64,000 nucleotides of DNA from Diphasiastrum complanatum (GCA_029204225.1 CM055109.1:48816599-48880598), one strand, 5' to 3'; positions 21,096 to 33,409 are shown, numbered from the stretch's first letter. The notes: generated by a model from the sequence alone, not told the origin. Numbers and translations are program-made.

Positions 21096-22299
21096 TCAAG
21101 ATGTTCCCCAACTCCAAGCTAGGATGCCTCCACCTGCAAGTAAGGATCTGCAAGCCTCCAAGGATCTCTCCTCCACCTGTGTCCCTACTCTTTAAACACA
21201 AAGATAGATAACAAGCTGGTCTCAAGTATTCACCACCCAACCATAGCTAGATCCAAGCTCCAAGCAAGACCTATCTAGCACCCCCTTGCTAACCATAAAC
21301 AAATCACAAGCATACCACAACACTCCATAGCATACTCAAGATCCAAACCCTACTTATGTCCCATACCATAAGCAAGATCCAAACCTCAAGCATACTACCA
21401 CAAGAAAGCACTCTACACACTAGAAGCAACACTAGAGCATAAGCAAAGCAAACAAGAGAGATCTCCCCTCTCCCAATGGGCATCCTACTACCCTCATATA
21501 GATGGCCCATGGACCCCTCCCATGCACTATGGAGTTCCATGCTCATCCAATGAGAGAGAGAGAAGCCGAGGGGAGTTAAAGAATCTCCAAGAGCCTCCAT
21601 AGGCTTATGGAAGGTCAAGAGACTCTTTCCATAACCTATGACTCTTTGAATGTCTTTCTTGTGGGAGTTGGAAACTCAATGGACACTTTAGAAGGGCGCC
21701 CTCCTACTAGGTCCCATTGCCCAAGTTGTGCATGTATACTTTGGTCCTAGACCAATAAAGTGATATGGTTCAAGGTTGAGACCCAAGGTTTAGAAAAATA
21801 GTCATCCAATGACTTTCTAACACCTCTCTAGGTTCCATACCTCCATCCAAGACATAGACACCTGCTTGTCCTTAACCAAGGACACTAGTACCTTAATCTA
21901 AGGGACCTACCCATACCTCCAACTAAGGTATAGTCACTTGCCTGTCCTTATCCAAGGGCACATACCCTTAATCCTAAGGGTACCTTGCCATTTAGGCCCC
22001 AACACTAAATGGACTATTAGGGGTCTGAAGTATTGCTAGGTACTTAGGTATGTAACATGGGTGCTAGTTACTTAGGTATGTAACATGGTGGAAAGGATCT
22101 AAGGCACCTACCCTTAATACTAAGGGTATCCTTATCCAAGGATCACGTGACTCCATACCTCCAACTAAGGTATAGTCACTTGCCTGTCCTTATCCAAGGG
22201 CACATACCCTTAATCTTAAGGTTACCTTGCCATTTAACCCCCAACACTAATTGGACTATTAGGGGTCTGAAGTACTGCTAGTTACTTAGGTATGTAGCA
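21096..22299 (-). mobile_element. Chromovirus 3' LTR (-), truncated, with internal duplication
   Basis: The stretch matches the LTR at 26974-27933 in direct orientation. On the - strand it starts TGCTACATACC at 22299, next to a purine tract (TTTAGGGGGAA, 22300-22310). The promoter-distal part is missing below 21096. A block of about 150 bp occurs twice (21912-22060 and 22150-22299), whereas the other LTR has it once. Confidence 0.85.
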
Positions 22300-22315
22300 T
22301 TCCTTCCCCCTAAAC

Positions 22316-23629
22316 TTAAATTTTTCCTTGTAGGGGAAAATTTGAAAAATTCTTGTGGAGATCAGCCTCCTTTTCCCAGGTATCCTCCTCTTCTAATTTG
22401 CCCCTCCACTTGACTAAAAATTCCCGAAGCACTCTACTCCGTAGAGTCCTTTGCCGACTATTAACGATCGCCTTGGGTTCATGTGGTCCACTCGCGGACT
22501 CATCACGAAGAAGCTCCACTAGATCTTCCACAGGGACCAGGGTTTTCCCAACCCCCAACGAGGGTTTCAACTTACTAATATGGAAAACATGATGAATTCC
22601 AATGTTATCTGGAAGGTCTAGTTTGTATGCGACCTTGTTTCTCACTTGGATAACCTTAAAAGGACCATAATACCTAGGTGCCAACTTTGCACACTTACCA
22701 GTTTTTCAGCCCCTAGAGTGATTAGGGACCCTCAAAAACACCCAGTCATTGACCATGAATACCTTGTGCTTCCGAAATAGATCAGCATAGTGCCTTGCCC
22801 TGTCTTAGGCACTACTAATGCTATCTTTAACCAGCTGTAACATTTCTTGCATATTCGCAAGGAAATCAGCTGTGGCTTGCACCCGTAGGTTTTTCATGCC
22901 AACACTAATTGGTGATCGAGGTTGAAAACCATGCATAAGCATGGAAGGGCTGAATCCGGTCGCTGAATGTTTTGCACTGTTATATGCAAATTCCACCAGT
23001 GGAAGGTACTATTTCCAATCAGGCTGCCGATAGCCCACATATGCTCAAAGCATATCCTCCATCGTCACCTTGGTCCTTTCCATTTGATCGTCTGATTCCG
23101 GATAATATGTAGAACTCAAACTTAAAGTTGTTTCCAACTTTTCAAATACTGCTTGCCAAAAATTCCCAGTGAATTTTGGGTCACGGTCACTGACAATATC
23201 GCAAGGCAGCCCGTACAGTCGAAAAAGCTTCTCAACAAATAGTTGAGCTAGTTCTGAAGCTTTAACAGTAGTTTTCATTGGGATAAATTGAGCAAACTTC
23301 GTAAGTTTGTCAACAATGACCCAAACTGAATAGTGGCCTTTCCCTGTACGTGGAAGTCCGACCACAAAATCCATAGATATACTTTTTCACTTTCCAATAA
23401 GAATATCTAAAGGATGTAACAGGCCACTAGCTTTTAGCCTCTCTGCTTTATTTAACTGGCACTTAGTACATTTAAGTACATAGGCCTCTACCTGACTTTT
23501 CATCTTAGGCCACCAAAATTGCCTTTGAACTAAGTCAAGTGTTCTTTGTATACACGGATGCCCTGCGCATGGACTATCATGACACTCATGCAAGATTTGG
23601 GCCCTTACAGTGTCATTTCTTCGGTACAC
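22316..23629 (-). pseudogene. Chromovirus integrase with C-terminal chromodomain
   Basis: Read on the - strand, the parts are: the H2C2 zinc domain (CHDSPCAGHPCIQRT, then CTKCQLNKAERLK) at 23387-23629; the catalytic core at 23045-23374, with D in VIVDKLTKFAQF, D in SDRDPKFTGNF and E in MERTK; a stretch with MEFAYNSAKHSATGFSPSML (22805-22996); and the GPFKVIQV...YKLDLP tail with a chromodomain (REFLVKWRGKLEEEDTWE) at 22316-22684. The chromodomain marks a Ty3/gypsy chromovirus, which targets particular chromatin. Stops and frameshifts separate the pieces (for example near 23000 and 22690), so it is inactive. Confidence 0.88.
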
Positions 23630-23679
23630 ACACCTTTCTTTTATGAAACAAAATCCTGTCTCGAATTAGAAAATTCGTT

Positions 23680-24925
23680 TCAGTCTTTCCCTGATTCAAG
23701 GAATCTTGCAAACTTGAATCGACCCCGAAAGTACTTGTTGCCAATACTTCCAAAAAAAGGATCGGACTCATATAGTCTTTGAAGAGACTGAAACAACCGC
23801 AGTTCTATAACAATAAAGCACAACTGATTAATAACTGGTAACCGATTCAAAGCATCCGCTAGAGTATTTTGACTTCCTTTACAATAACGTATAGAAAAGT
23901 CAAAGATTTGCATCAACTCAACCCATCTAGCTTGCCTCCCGTTTAAATCTGTAGCATCACAGAAATATCGAAGAGTCTGATGATCCATCAAAACTTCAAA
24001 TCTGGCTCCATACAAATAATGTCGCCAAATTTTCAAGGAATGAACAATTGCAAAACTTGCTTTCAAAACACCTCCAATAGCATAATCACTGGCATTGGTC
24101 CTAACCACAAAACCCTTATTAGGATCGCCGATGATCAGTATTGGTGTCGAAGTGACACTTTTCTTAAACAACTCAAAACAATTATTCATATCTTCCGTCC
24201 ACACCACTAGTGGACTCTTAGCCCTCCGGCTTAGCTTCTTATAGCCTTTCAAGGCCTAGGTAAGGGGAAATGCCAGTCGAGCAAATTGGGGAATATGCCG
24301 ACGAAAAAATCCTACAAACCCCAAGAAAGACTTGATTTCCCGAACTGTGGTGAGAATAGGCCAATCAATAACCCTCTGGATACGATTGGCCTCAATCTCC
24401 ACTCCTCGTTTGAAAATCTTATGTCCCAAGTAGGACAATTTCTTCGCAAAAAAAATCATACATAGACTCTTTGGCAAAGAGCTTTTCCCTTCTTAGGATG
24501 TCCCAGACAATCCTAAGATGCTCTTTATGTTCCGCCAAAGTCTTACTGAACACTAGGATATCATCTAAGAATACCACTATGAATCTTTTCAAATATGGCC
24601 TGAACAAATTGTTCATCATCTATTGGAAGGTTGTCGGTGCATTGGTCAAACCAAAAGGCAACACCAAAAATTCGTAGTGACCAAAGCGAGTTCAAAACCT
24701 GATTTTTGGTATATCTTCTGCCTTAATGTGTATCTGATGGAATCCCAACGTTAGATCTATCTTGGTAAAGTACCCAACACCACCAAGATAATCTATTAGG
24801 TCATCCATCTGCAGTAGTGGATATCTATTCTTAACGATTACCTTGTTCAATTTCTTTACTTTTAATGCACTTAAGGTCATTAGTCCAAAGACTAAAGAAC
24901 TAAGGACAAAATACATCCATCTCAT
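23680..24925 (-). pseudogene. Chromovirus RT and RNase H remnant
   Basis: On the - strand RT begins with LNKVIVKNRYPLLQMDDLID, then YFTKIDLTLGFHQIHIKAED, then [15 protein letters not shown] with the catalytic DD, and KLSYLGHKI. The connection and RNase H parts follow: FRRHIPQFARLAFPL, GDPNKGFVVRTNASDYAIGG, VLMDHQTLRYF and ADALNRLPVI. RNase H has an internal deletion after AIGGVL. Protease and the first RT motifs are missing between this piece and the zinc knuckle near 25000. Three frames are needed to read it. Confidence 0.88.
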
Positions 24926-24959
24926 TACTTTCGAGATAGATTACCTGAGGTAGAAGCTG

Positions 24960-25850
24960 GTTATTTGATGCAATCTCGTGCAAAGTGACCCTCGCCATTG
25001 CACTTGAAGCACAGGTTCTTCTTACGAGCTTCAGCTTTATCAATGCCACCTTGATGGTTTTTGAAGTTTTTCTTGGTTTTCTTAGGATTGTTGGAATTGG
25101 GATGTGTTTCACTAACAACTTCCCTATCCTTCCTCTTAAATTGAAAACCTTTTTTCTACTCATTAGGCTGTTGACCCCTAGGTGGATTAGGTGTGTCATC
25201 AAAGTATTTTGCAGCCCTAATAGCATCTTCTAGGGTTTTTGGATGGTTCCTACGAACATCCACTTGATAATCTTTTGGTAACCATCAATGAACATTAACA
25301 TTTGTACCTTAGGTGAAATATCACTATAAAGTGGATTCAGGTACTCATGAAAATCTTGAATAAATTGTTCCAAACCTTTATTCATGGTTAGATGACTCAA
25401 ATTTTGGAAGTGTTCATAGTCATCTAAAAGTGGTAGAAAATAATCCCTAAAAAGCTTGCAAAAATCATCCCATGTACAAGGTTGATTGCCCTTTGCAACT
25501 AAGTCATCCCACCAAACTAAGGCTCTTCTTTCAAGGAACATAGTGACAGTGGATAACTTTTCAGATTCAGGGAATTGGTTCATGGCAAAGTATTTGTTCC
25601 AAACATTTAGCCAAGAACTTACCACTTGTAAGTTCCTATCTTTCTTCTCCCTCTTAAACACTTTTATGGGAGGTGGAACTACATGCTTCTTCTGAATGGC
25701 TAACCTAGACTCTAAGTCTTGGTCTCTTTAATTAGTTTCAAGAAGCTTCTTAGTAGTGGCTTGAATTTGTTGGTATAAAAGTTCAAGAGCTTGTGCCACA
25801 TTGGATGGGTTTGATAGATCAAATGTTGGGTTTTCATTGGCTTGATCCAT
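24960..25850 (-). pseudogene. Chromovirus gag with zinc knuckle
   Basis: The start codon is at 25850 (MDQANENPTFDLSNPSNVAQ). One in-frame stop follows LLETN near 25728. The gag core includes WLNVWNKYFAM, ALVWWDDLVAKG and FCKLFRDYFLPL (retrotrans_gag family). A CX2CX4HX4C zinc knuckle (LCFKCNGEGHFARDC) lies near 24970-25015. Gag would form the particle and bind RNA. After the zinc knuckle the sequence jumps into RT, so protease is lost. Confidence 0.85.
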
Positions 25851-26884
25851 TGGGGTTGCTTGTGTGTTTTCCTATCGGCAATACAACAACTAGTGCTCAA
25901 ATTAGAATGATAAAAATGCTTCAATTGTTACATCCAATGCAAATAAAAAATATTTACTTCTATTCATTCAATCTTATTGTTTGTAAGCTCAATCCAAGCC
26001 TACTATTTGCAAGCTTAATCCAAGCTTAAGAAGAAAACAACAACAAGCTACATTTGCCTTAATCAACGACAAAAATGAAAACCAAATCTTTATGTAAACT
26101 TCAATTAACTAATCCAAGCTAATGTTTACATAAAGTTTCCATTCCAATTCCAATTCCATTTGTCATTTCAAAAGCAACCAAAGTTTTCACATTTCTCACT
26201 ATTCTAGATTTCCAAATCCATAAAACTAGTGTCTAGAAATGGATAACTAATGAAGCTTTATGAAAACTTCAATTTTCAGATCTGATTTTCAGATTTACAA
26301 CTCTGCAAATCAGAACTTCATAATGACAAAAAACAGAACTTCAAAACTTGTTTCATGCACAAAGTTACACTACCATTCTCTTCCTACATTGCCATCTTCA
26401 TGAAACTAGGAGATAGAAAGGTGTAACTAATGAAGTTTGAAAGAAAACTTCACTTTTCATATCTAATTTTCAGATTTACAAGTATGAAAAACAAAACTTC
26501 AAAATAAAAAATCAGAACTTCAAACACTTCATTTATGCAAAAAAACACTAGTTTTGATCAAAACACATAGCTAGAGTCAATCTTTTTGCCAAAAAAAAGT
26601 TTGTGTATGTAGAGGAAGACTTCCTCTACCCATCCCACAAATCTTTTTTCAGAATTGTTAAAAATCCAAAGCCCACTTTAAAACTTCTCTAACATGATAA
26701 AAAATCAGCCCCTAAACAATTCTATAGGCATCACTACTCTCTTCCAAAGAGAACTAGATTCATTGCATACTTCAACTACAAGCTTCCTACAACTAGAAAA
26801 GCCTATAATCTTTCCCAAAAAAAAATTAGTTGGTGATCTTAATAGAACTTGAAGAAGGTTAGAAAGATTACCATCCTTTATATA
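25851..26884 (-). other. Chromovirus leader with ~180-bp duplication
   Basis: This non-coding, AT-rich leader lies between gag and the primer-binding site. A block near 26236-26345 (TAACTAATGAAG, then TTTTCAGATTTACAA and CAGAACTTC) recurs near 26419-26520. Confidence 0.6.
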
Positions 26885-26896
26885 GTTCTGATACCA
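26885..26896 (-). other. Chromovirus primer-binding site
   Basis: On the - strand TGGTATCAGAAC follows the LTR after a short spacer. It is an initiator-Met tRNA type site. Confidence 0.75.
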
Positions 26897-26900
26897 CTTT

Positions 26901-27933
26901 TACAAGTAGAGGTGAGGAAGTCCTCCAAATCCAAGGTAGAGCCTCCAAATGTTCTCCAAGCAACCTGCAAGCTTCAAGATGCTCCTCAAATCCAAGCTAG
27001 GATGCCTCCACCTGCAAGTAAGGATCTGCAAGCCTCCAAGGATCTCTCCTCCACCAGTGTTCCTACTCTTTAAACACAAAGATAGATAACAAGCTGGCCT
27101 CAAGTATTCACCACCCAACCATAGCTAGATCCAAGCTCCAAGCAAGACCTATCTAGCACCCCCTTGCTAACCATAAACAAATCACAAGCATACCACAACA
27201 CTCCATAGTATACTCAAGATCCAAACCCTACTTATGTCCCATACCATAAGCAAGATCCAGACCTCAAGCATACTACCACAAGAAAGCACTCTACACACTA
27301 GAAGCAACACTAGAGCATAAGCAAAGCAAACAAAAGAGATCTCCCCTCTCCCAATGGGTGCCCTACTACCCTCATATAGATGGCCTCCCATGCACTATGG
27401 AGTTCCATGCTCATCCAATGAGAGAGAGAGAAGCCTAGGGGAGTTAAAGAATCTCCAAGAGCCTCTATAGGCTTATGGAAGGCCAAGAGACTCCTTCCAT
27501 AACCTATGACTCTTTGAATGCATTTCTTGTGGGAGTTGAAAACTCAATGGACACTTTAGAAGGGCGCCCTCCTACTAGGTCCCATTGCCCAAGTTGTGCA
27601 TGTATACTTTGGTCCTAGACCAATAAAGTGATATGGTTCAAGGTTGAGGCCCAAGGTTTAGAAAAATAGTCATCCAATGACTTTCTAACACCTCTCTAGG
27701 TTCCATACCTCCATCCAAGGCATAGACACCTACCTGTCCTTAACCAAGGACACTAGTACCTTAATCTAAGGCACCTACCATTGACTCCATACCTCCAACT
27801 AAGGTATAGTCACTTGCATGTCCTTATCCAAGGGCACATACCCTTAATCCTAAGGGTACTTTGCCATTTAGGCCCCAACACTAAATGGACTATTAGGGGT
27901 CTGAAGTACTGCTAGTTACTTAGGTATGTAACA
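26901..27933 (-). mobile_element. Chromovirus 5' LTR (-), about 1033 bp
   Basis: On the - strand it begins TGTTACATACC at 27933 and ends near 26901 before the primer-binding site. It aligns with the 21096-22299 LTR over most of its length, including GAAGGGCGCCCTCC and the GAGAGAGAGAGAAGCC block. Its outer edge cuts into the region downstream of the Tat-like gag at 28031. Confidence 0.85.
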
Positions 27934-28030
27934 TGGGTGCTCAAGAAAAGCGTAGGTAGAATTTGCGTACGTAAAACCTGAGGCTTTATTGGATGATGGC
28001 GATCAGCAAGAACTTGGACTTTCCAGATTT
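27934..28030. other. Junction between chromovirus LTR and Tat-like gag
   Basis: About 100 bp of non-coding sequence follow the stop codon of the Tat-like gag (on the - strand) up to the chromovirus LTR. The pol of the Tat-like element should have followed here; it is absent. Confidence 0.5.
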
Positions 28031-29776
28031 TCAATAATACCCATAAGGGTCTGGTGGCCATTCCGGGTAACTTTGTTCATTGACAATTGGGTAGTCGAGG
28101 CATTTCATCAGAGTATCCCAAGATAAAACTGGATCCTCATAGATTGGCGCAATTGGTCCTAATGTCATGGACTCTCCCAAATCATAATGTGGATATGACA
28201 TGCTTGCTTGACTCTCTTGTCTGTCCAGGTATTCGTGGTATGCCATAACCTGATGACTTTCCTCAGCAGTCAATATCAAAGATTTAGGACAAGGCTTTGT
28301 CATTGTAGGTGTTGGTTCTTGCTGTACAATTGGCCGTTTTGGGCTTGGATTCCCTGGATTTGGCTGTCTAAGCAATGTGATGTCCTAATGTAGCTTTGTG
28401 GTGGCCAGATGTTGAGTGAAACATTCCGACTTTGGTTGGATCTTGTTTATGATTGGCGTTGGACAATCTCCCACTTTAGTCTTTCCTTTCTCAATGGACT
28501 GCTCTCTTGAACGTGGTACAAATGGATTTTGCCTTCAAGTTGCATGGTTGATGTGAGACCCCTTTGTAATTCATCCACCAGAAGTTGTTGCAGCATTCGT
28601 TTAATGAGGCTTGGTAAAATCTGCTGGATTGCATCTGTTGTCAATTTCTTGACTTCTTCCGCTATCCCTGGTTGGATAGATTTTACCCACTCTGTCTTCT
28701 GTGGTGTTGGCGATTCACGTGTGGCCGTGTCAACTTGTCTTAGGATCTTTCTCTCATTCTTTCCATCCACATATGCTTCGTAACCGAGTGGCACTAAAAG
28801 TTTGTGTTTGTAGTGCAGTTTCTTGGTTGGTGGATTTGCATGGTCATATGTAGGTTGACGATTCAAGAAGGTAGGAGTCATAACGGCTTTTCTTGGATCT
28901 CTTAGTGGACAATCACGACATGGGTGATTGATGCCGTATTCTTCACACCAAGGATAAAAGGAGGACAGACCTTTTCGGTGTGGACATTCTGATCTACGAT
29001 GTTTACCTCCACATCCGAAACACCGTACTGTGTAAGATTCTGTCACCTCTCAATTGATGCGTTTACACCGGTATTAGGTCTCCTTTGATCCCTTCCACAG
29101 AATATAATGGTGAGTCAGTTTGAACTTCCCCTGCCTGGGATGATCCGCTCGCTGATATAACCAATACTTCCACCGAACCTTGCCTAGCCACTAGAGAAGA
29201 TTCTCAAAGTCTTGAGACCAATCCACTTTCTTTGGAGGAGCGATTTGATGGCAAGCTAGATGGCATAGATGAGGGTTTTGTTGATTGATTTCCAATCTCC
29301 AGAATTCCCTTATTGGTTTGATTTCGTAATCTCGTCTTCTGAACTCGACATTGAGGTGTTGGAAGTTTTCCAAAACAATAATGGCACTGGTCCAATGGTC
29401 GGATCTTCCGATTGGCATTTCGTGGTTCTAGGAGGTAATCAGATTGACTGCACATCTCATCTGTGTCATTGACAACTTGCATCTAATCGTCCGCCCAGCT
29501 AGTACCTTGGCTAGCGTTGTCTGTGGCATCTTGTAGATTAGATGCTCGATCATCCCTGATTGTTTGAATGTTGGATATGGGCTGTGATGGTGTGTGCAAG
29601 ATCTGTGCTTCTGCAATAGCGGCTGCCTTACAGAGTTCTTTTGGACTAGTATATGATGTAAAGGGTGGCATACAAATCTTGATCTCGTGCGATAATCCGG
29701 CATAGAAAAATGCCATTTTGTGGTGACTAGGAAGACCAGAATTCCAATCTCCCGCCATCTTGGAAAATCGTGCCAT
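28031..29776 (-). pseudogene. Tat-like gag region (-), several frames
   Basis: Read on the - strand from 29776: a gag core (GDWNSGLPSHHKMAFFYAGL); an atypical zinc motif (CHYCFGKLPTPQC); two cysteine-rich motifs in tandem (CFGCGGKHRRSEC, i.e. CX2CX3HX4C, then CEEYGINHPCRDC) at about 28900-29020; a basic helical part (28447-28880); and a Pro/Tyr-rich C-terminus ending at a TGA at 28031-28033. It shares this double cysteine motif with the gag at 51705-53054, so the two belong to one lineage. Frameshifts lie near 29480, 29200 and 28400. The upstream leader, primer site and LTR at 29777-32584 fit the same element. Confidence 0.7.
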
Positions 29777-30640
29777 GGCTTGCTATGTGCAAGATGAAGG
29801 TGATATGGAGTGGTGTGGTGATGTACGAGAGAGAGATTGGGAGATGCAGTTTTTGAAATGTATATGAGATAATTGATGATGAGGAGATGGAAGAGGAAAA
29901 GAAAAGCAGAAATATTCCTTTGTCTACGGTTTGGGCAAGGGTAGATTTTATAAATAAATTCAATTATGCCCTTCCAGCGAAAAGACTTATGACGAGGGAT
30001 GATAATTGGAAAAGCACTTATGTAGGTTTTTTTGGCAAAGGATTAGTTTTGCTTAAAAAAAACTACTTTTCGGCACTTCTTCACAAGTTTATAGAAGGAT
30101 TTTTCAATACCAACTATAACTCGCTTTAGCCTTGGCGGTCTTGGGAGGAGTCTATCAAAAGACAAAGTCACTCACCAAAGAGGCTTGGGCTAAAATTATT
30201 ATAATATATTTTTTTATACAAAAAGGCCTTCGACAGTCGTGGGAGGAGCTATCAGAGATAGGGTCACTTCCCAACGAGGCTAATGGCCCAATTCGTATAT
30301 TTTTTTTTTATAGAAAAATAAATCCTTGCAGATTTCTCTGTGTCTTGGTCTCAACGAGATGGAACTTCAGAGGCCTCTACAAAAGTTTGTTTGTTTTTTT
30401 TTTTTTAAGAGAAAAGACAACGGTGAAAAAATAGCGAGGGTAACTAGATCGTCAAAAGTTAAGGCTTAAAAAAACATAGAAGATAAAAAATGAAATGAAA
30501 AACACAACTCCGAAAAAGGCCTCAAAGATAATGTAAAAAGAGAGGGGGGAAAATAACTAAAATTATAAAAAAAATCAAGAGGCGAGAAGAAGAGAAGGAT
30601 ATACGCAGGAGAATGGAAAGCGTAGTTTGGGATGCCGGTT
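29777..30640 (-). other. Leader of Tat-like element, with ~100-bp duplication
   Basis: No coding similarity. Two related blocks lie near 30131-30196 and 30226-30292 (shared GGGAGGAG-CTATCA, AGGGTCACT/AAGTCACT and AACGAGGCT/AAGAGGCTT), separated by poly-T/A stretches. Confidence 0.5.
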
Positions 30641-30654
30641 CCCTGGAGTGCGAT

Positions 30655-31408
30655 AGTGCGGGAAAGGAGAAGGGAGCGGAGCAGCGTAGGTGAGGGTAGG
30701 GAGCGCAGCAGCGAACAGAGGGGAAGGGGGAGGGAGCGGAGCAGGCAGGTAGGCAGATGAGGGAAGAGAGGGAGCAGAGCAGGAAGATAGACAGGCAAGG
30801 GAGGGAAGAGAGAGAGAGAGCAGGGAGCGAGAAGGGGGAGGGGGGAGCGGACAAGGAAGGGAGGGAAGGAGCAGGGGGTGATGAAGGGAGCGGAGGAAGC
30901 AGGGAGGGAAAAGGGGGAGGGGAGGGGGCGGAGGAGCAAGGGGTGGTGAAGGGAGCGAGGAGGAAGGCAGAGAACGAGCAGCAGGTAGGAGCAGCGAAGG
31001 CGAAGGAGCAACGTATAGAGGGGAAGGGAGAGGGAGCGGAGGAGCAGGGAACGAGCAGCAGGCAGGAGCAGTGAAGGAGCAGCGAACAGAAGGGAAGGGG
31101 GGGGAGAGCGGAGGAGCAGGGAGGAGCGAGGAAGGGAGCGGGTAAGGAGAGAGCGAGGGAGGTGAGTGGAGGAGCAGGAAGGAAGCGAGGAAGGGAGCGA
31201 GCAGCAGGGAGGTGAGCAGAGGAGCAGGAAGGAAGCAAGGAAGGGAGCAAGAAGTAGGGAGGTGAGCAGAAAAGCGAGGAAGGGAGCGAATAGCAGGGAG
31301 GTGACCGGAGGAGCAGGAAGGGAGGTGAAGGGGCCGGGTGAGGAGAGAGCGAGGGAGGTGAGCAGAGGAGCAGGAAGGGAGGTGAAGGGGAACGGGTGAG
31401 GACAGAGC
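30655..31408. repeat. Polypurine minisatellite, ~750 bp
   Basis: The + strand is almost only purines, built from variants of GGGAGCGGAGGAGCAGGGAGG and GAAGGGAGCGAGCAGCAGGGAGGTGA. The repeat is clearest at 31160-31400, where about 60-bp units recur. The long open frames on both strands (Pro/Ser/Leu-rich on -, Glu/Gly/Arg-rich on +) are caused by this composition. It occupies the leader of the Tat-like element. Confidence 0.85.
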
Positions 31409-31756
31409 GATTTGTTCTTTTTTTTTTGTTTTGTTTTAAAAACAAGGTTAAGAGGTGTTTAGAAAGGGATAATTTTTTAAAAAAAATGAGCAAAACTAAG
31501 ATTACGGTAATACGAAACTAAAAACACTTCAGAAAAATGTGAACTAAAGTTGTAACAATGGGCAATTTGGGAAAACCTTAATCAAAATTAACTACACAAT
31601 ATATAGCTTACGAAATTAAAAACAAAACTAATCCTTTGATAACTTGGTTTTTTTTTTTTTTTGATGGAAATGGAAGATTCCGAAGAATGGAAAAAAGGTG
31701 GAGAGAGGAGTGAAGAAAAGAGAATTTGAAAGGCAACTATGCGGTGAGCAATGTTG

Positions 31757-31779
31757 GCGCTCCCCGACAACGACGCCAA
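31757..31779 (-). other. Tat/Athila-type primer-binding site (-)
   Basis: On the - strand the sequence reads TTGGCGTCGTTGTCGGGGAG, two bases after the LTR end. It matches the TGGCGCCGTTGCCGGGGA consensus with two changes, so it marks the start of the internal region that leads to the gag at 29776. Confidence 0.8.
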
Positions 31780-32029
31780 TTGTAGTCGGTTGTAGTATAG
31801 TGGGCCGTTCACTGGGAGCCGTCCGTGCGCACCTGCATAGCAACAGAGAGAGAAGGGAGGTAGAGAGAGGAGATAGGAGAGAGAGATAGAGAGCTAGAGA
31901 GAGTTTAGAGAGAGGAGAAGAGAGAGAGAGTAAGGAGAGATTAGAGAGAGAAGAGAGTTTCCCAAGGATGGTTGGGGCTATGGGGGCTCGAGCGCCTACC
32001 CATAGCTATGCACCAATCACCCTTGGGGG

Positions 32030-32165
<136 letters not shown>

Positions 32166-32207
32166 TATTAAGAAGAATAGAAGATGTGTACAATGGAAAA
32201 TGGCCTC

Positions 32208-32215
32208 CTTATATA
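32208..32215 (-). promoter_or_regulatory. TATA box of the Tat-like LTR
   Basis: On the - strand the context is CAACTATATAAGGAGG, a good plant TATA box. It lies about 45 bp upstream of the GA microsatellite in transcription direction. Confidence 0.55.
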
Positions 32216-32591
32216 GTTGAGGAGGGATGGCCTTCTTGGCTCTCATTGGCCTATTTACAATGGCATCCTAGCCCTTCAAACTAAATGAACTTCAATCTAA
32301 TGGTTCATTAGGAAAAGGGCCAAACTCACATGATTCATGTGAGTTTGTGAGATTCCCTTTTAACTTAGAACCTTATGAACTTGACTTTGGGCTTTTTAAT
32401 TAATTTATTCTACTAAGGCCCAAAGTCCTTTTATTCAAGTTCTATTTATCCGATTTGCGTGGTCACTGGGTCGGCCTCGCACTTATGATGTACTGTGGCA
32501 GGGCCCACTAGGTAAGGCTTGGCCAACAGTATTTCAAGTGGTGGGACCCACTTGTTCATTATTGTGCATGAAATACCCACAACAGTTATAT

Positions 32592-32710
32592 TGGTGTTTG
32601 CATCTCATTTTGTGTGTAGAGGCTGATTTTTCTACATTGGTGAGATTGGTAGTGTGTTTCTCTTTCTAACCAAGATCTTTCAAGTTGATTGGATCTTAAG
32701 GATCTGAAAA
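32592..32710 (+). mobile_element. Copia LTR fragment (+)
   Basis: This stretch is the reverse complement of 43615-43735, which is the end of the copia LTR there. Landmarks are GGTGTTTGCATCTCATTTTG, TGATTTTTCTACATTGGTGA and GATCTTTCAAGTTGATTGGA. Its end is worn and no clear primer site follows. Confidence 0.8.
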
Positions 32711-32725
32711 CTTTCATAGGTAGCA

Positions 32726-33400
32726 CCATCAATCATCATTTCTTTTTCCATTTTAGTGTCATGAGATAATTATGCAACCTCCACCCTAAAAACATTGATT
32801 GTTCTTATAATGTATTGGGTAACACACCACCTCGTTGACCTCCTTGTAATTTGCTATCGATTTTGACTGTACACTTGAAATTATGGCATGCACATGGATT
32901 ACCAACATGGCTTGCAAGTGTTGGATCAACACTAACATAAACTCTAGGTAGAGAGTATGTCTAGGGCTGATTTTTTCCAAATTTCTATTTTCAAGCTTTT
33001 TAAACTATGTTCATTCAGCCCATTTTCAGTATGTGCAAGAAACATATTTAGAATCCTGAGGCCTTAGCAAGAGGTAAGGTTTTGAGTTTTGATGTCAAAA
33101 TCCTAAACGTGAAAGAAAACGTGATAAATGCAGAAACTACTGGTATGTCTAATACGACTCTTGCATTGAACATCTAGAATTGTCTATCGTTTCTACAATC
33201 AACAATTTAACGACCTTGTGTTTGTCTACATAATCAAACTTATCGATTTTGACAACTTCAAAGTTAGAATCAAGTATAATCAGTTGAGTCATTCAACTCA
33301 CCATTCTGATTCGAATCGGATAGGCGTAGTTCAAGCACCGAGGGGAACTACCCATTCCGTAGAGCCCCATTCAATTATTCTCCCGATAGTTGCTTCATCA
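32726..33400. other. No recognised feature
   Basis: AT-rich sequence between the copia LTR fragment and the copia integrase remnant. No open frame has recognisable motifs. Confidence 0.4.
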
Positions 33401-33409
33401 AGTTGACTT

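Noticed and set aside
21304-21618. 104-codon frame on the - strand inside the chromovirus LTR
   Set aside because: Lies in an LTR, repeated in shortened form at 27182-27391 with indels; no coding motif.
30466-31493. 323-codon Ser/Pro/Leu-rich frame (-) and Glu/Gly-rich frames (+)
   Set aside because: They are translations of the polypurine minisatellite; both strands stay open because of composition.
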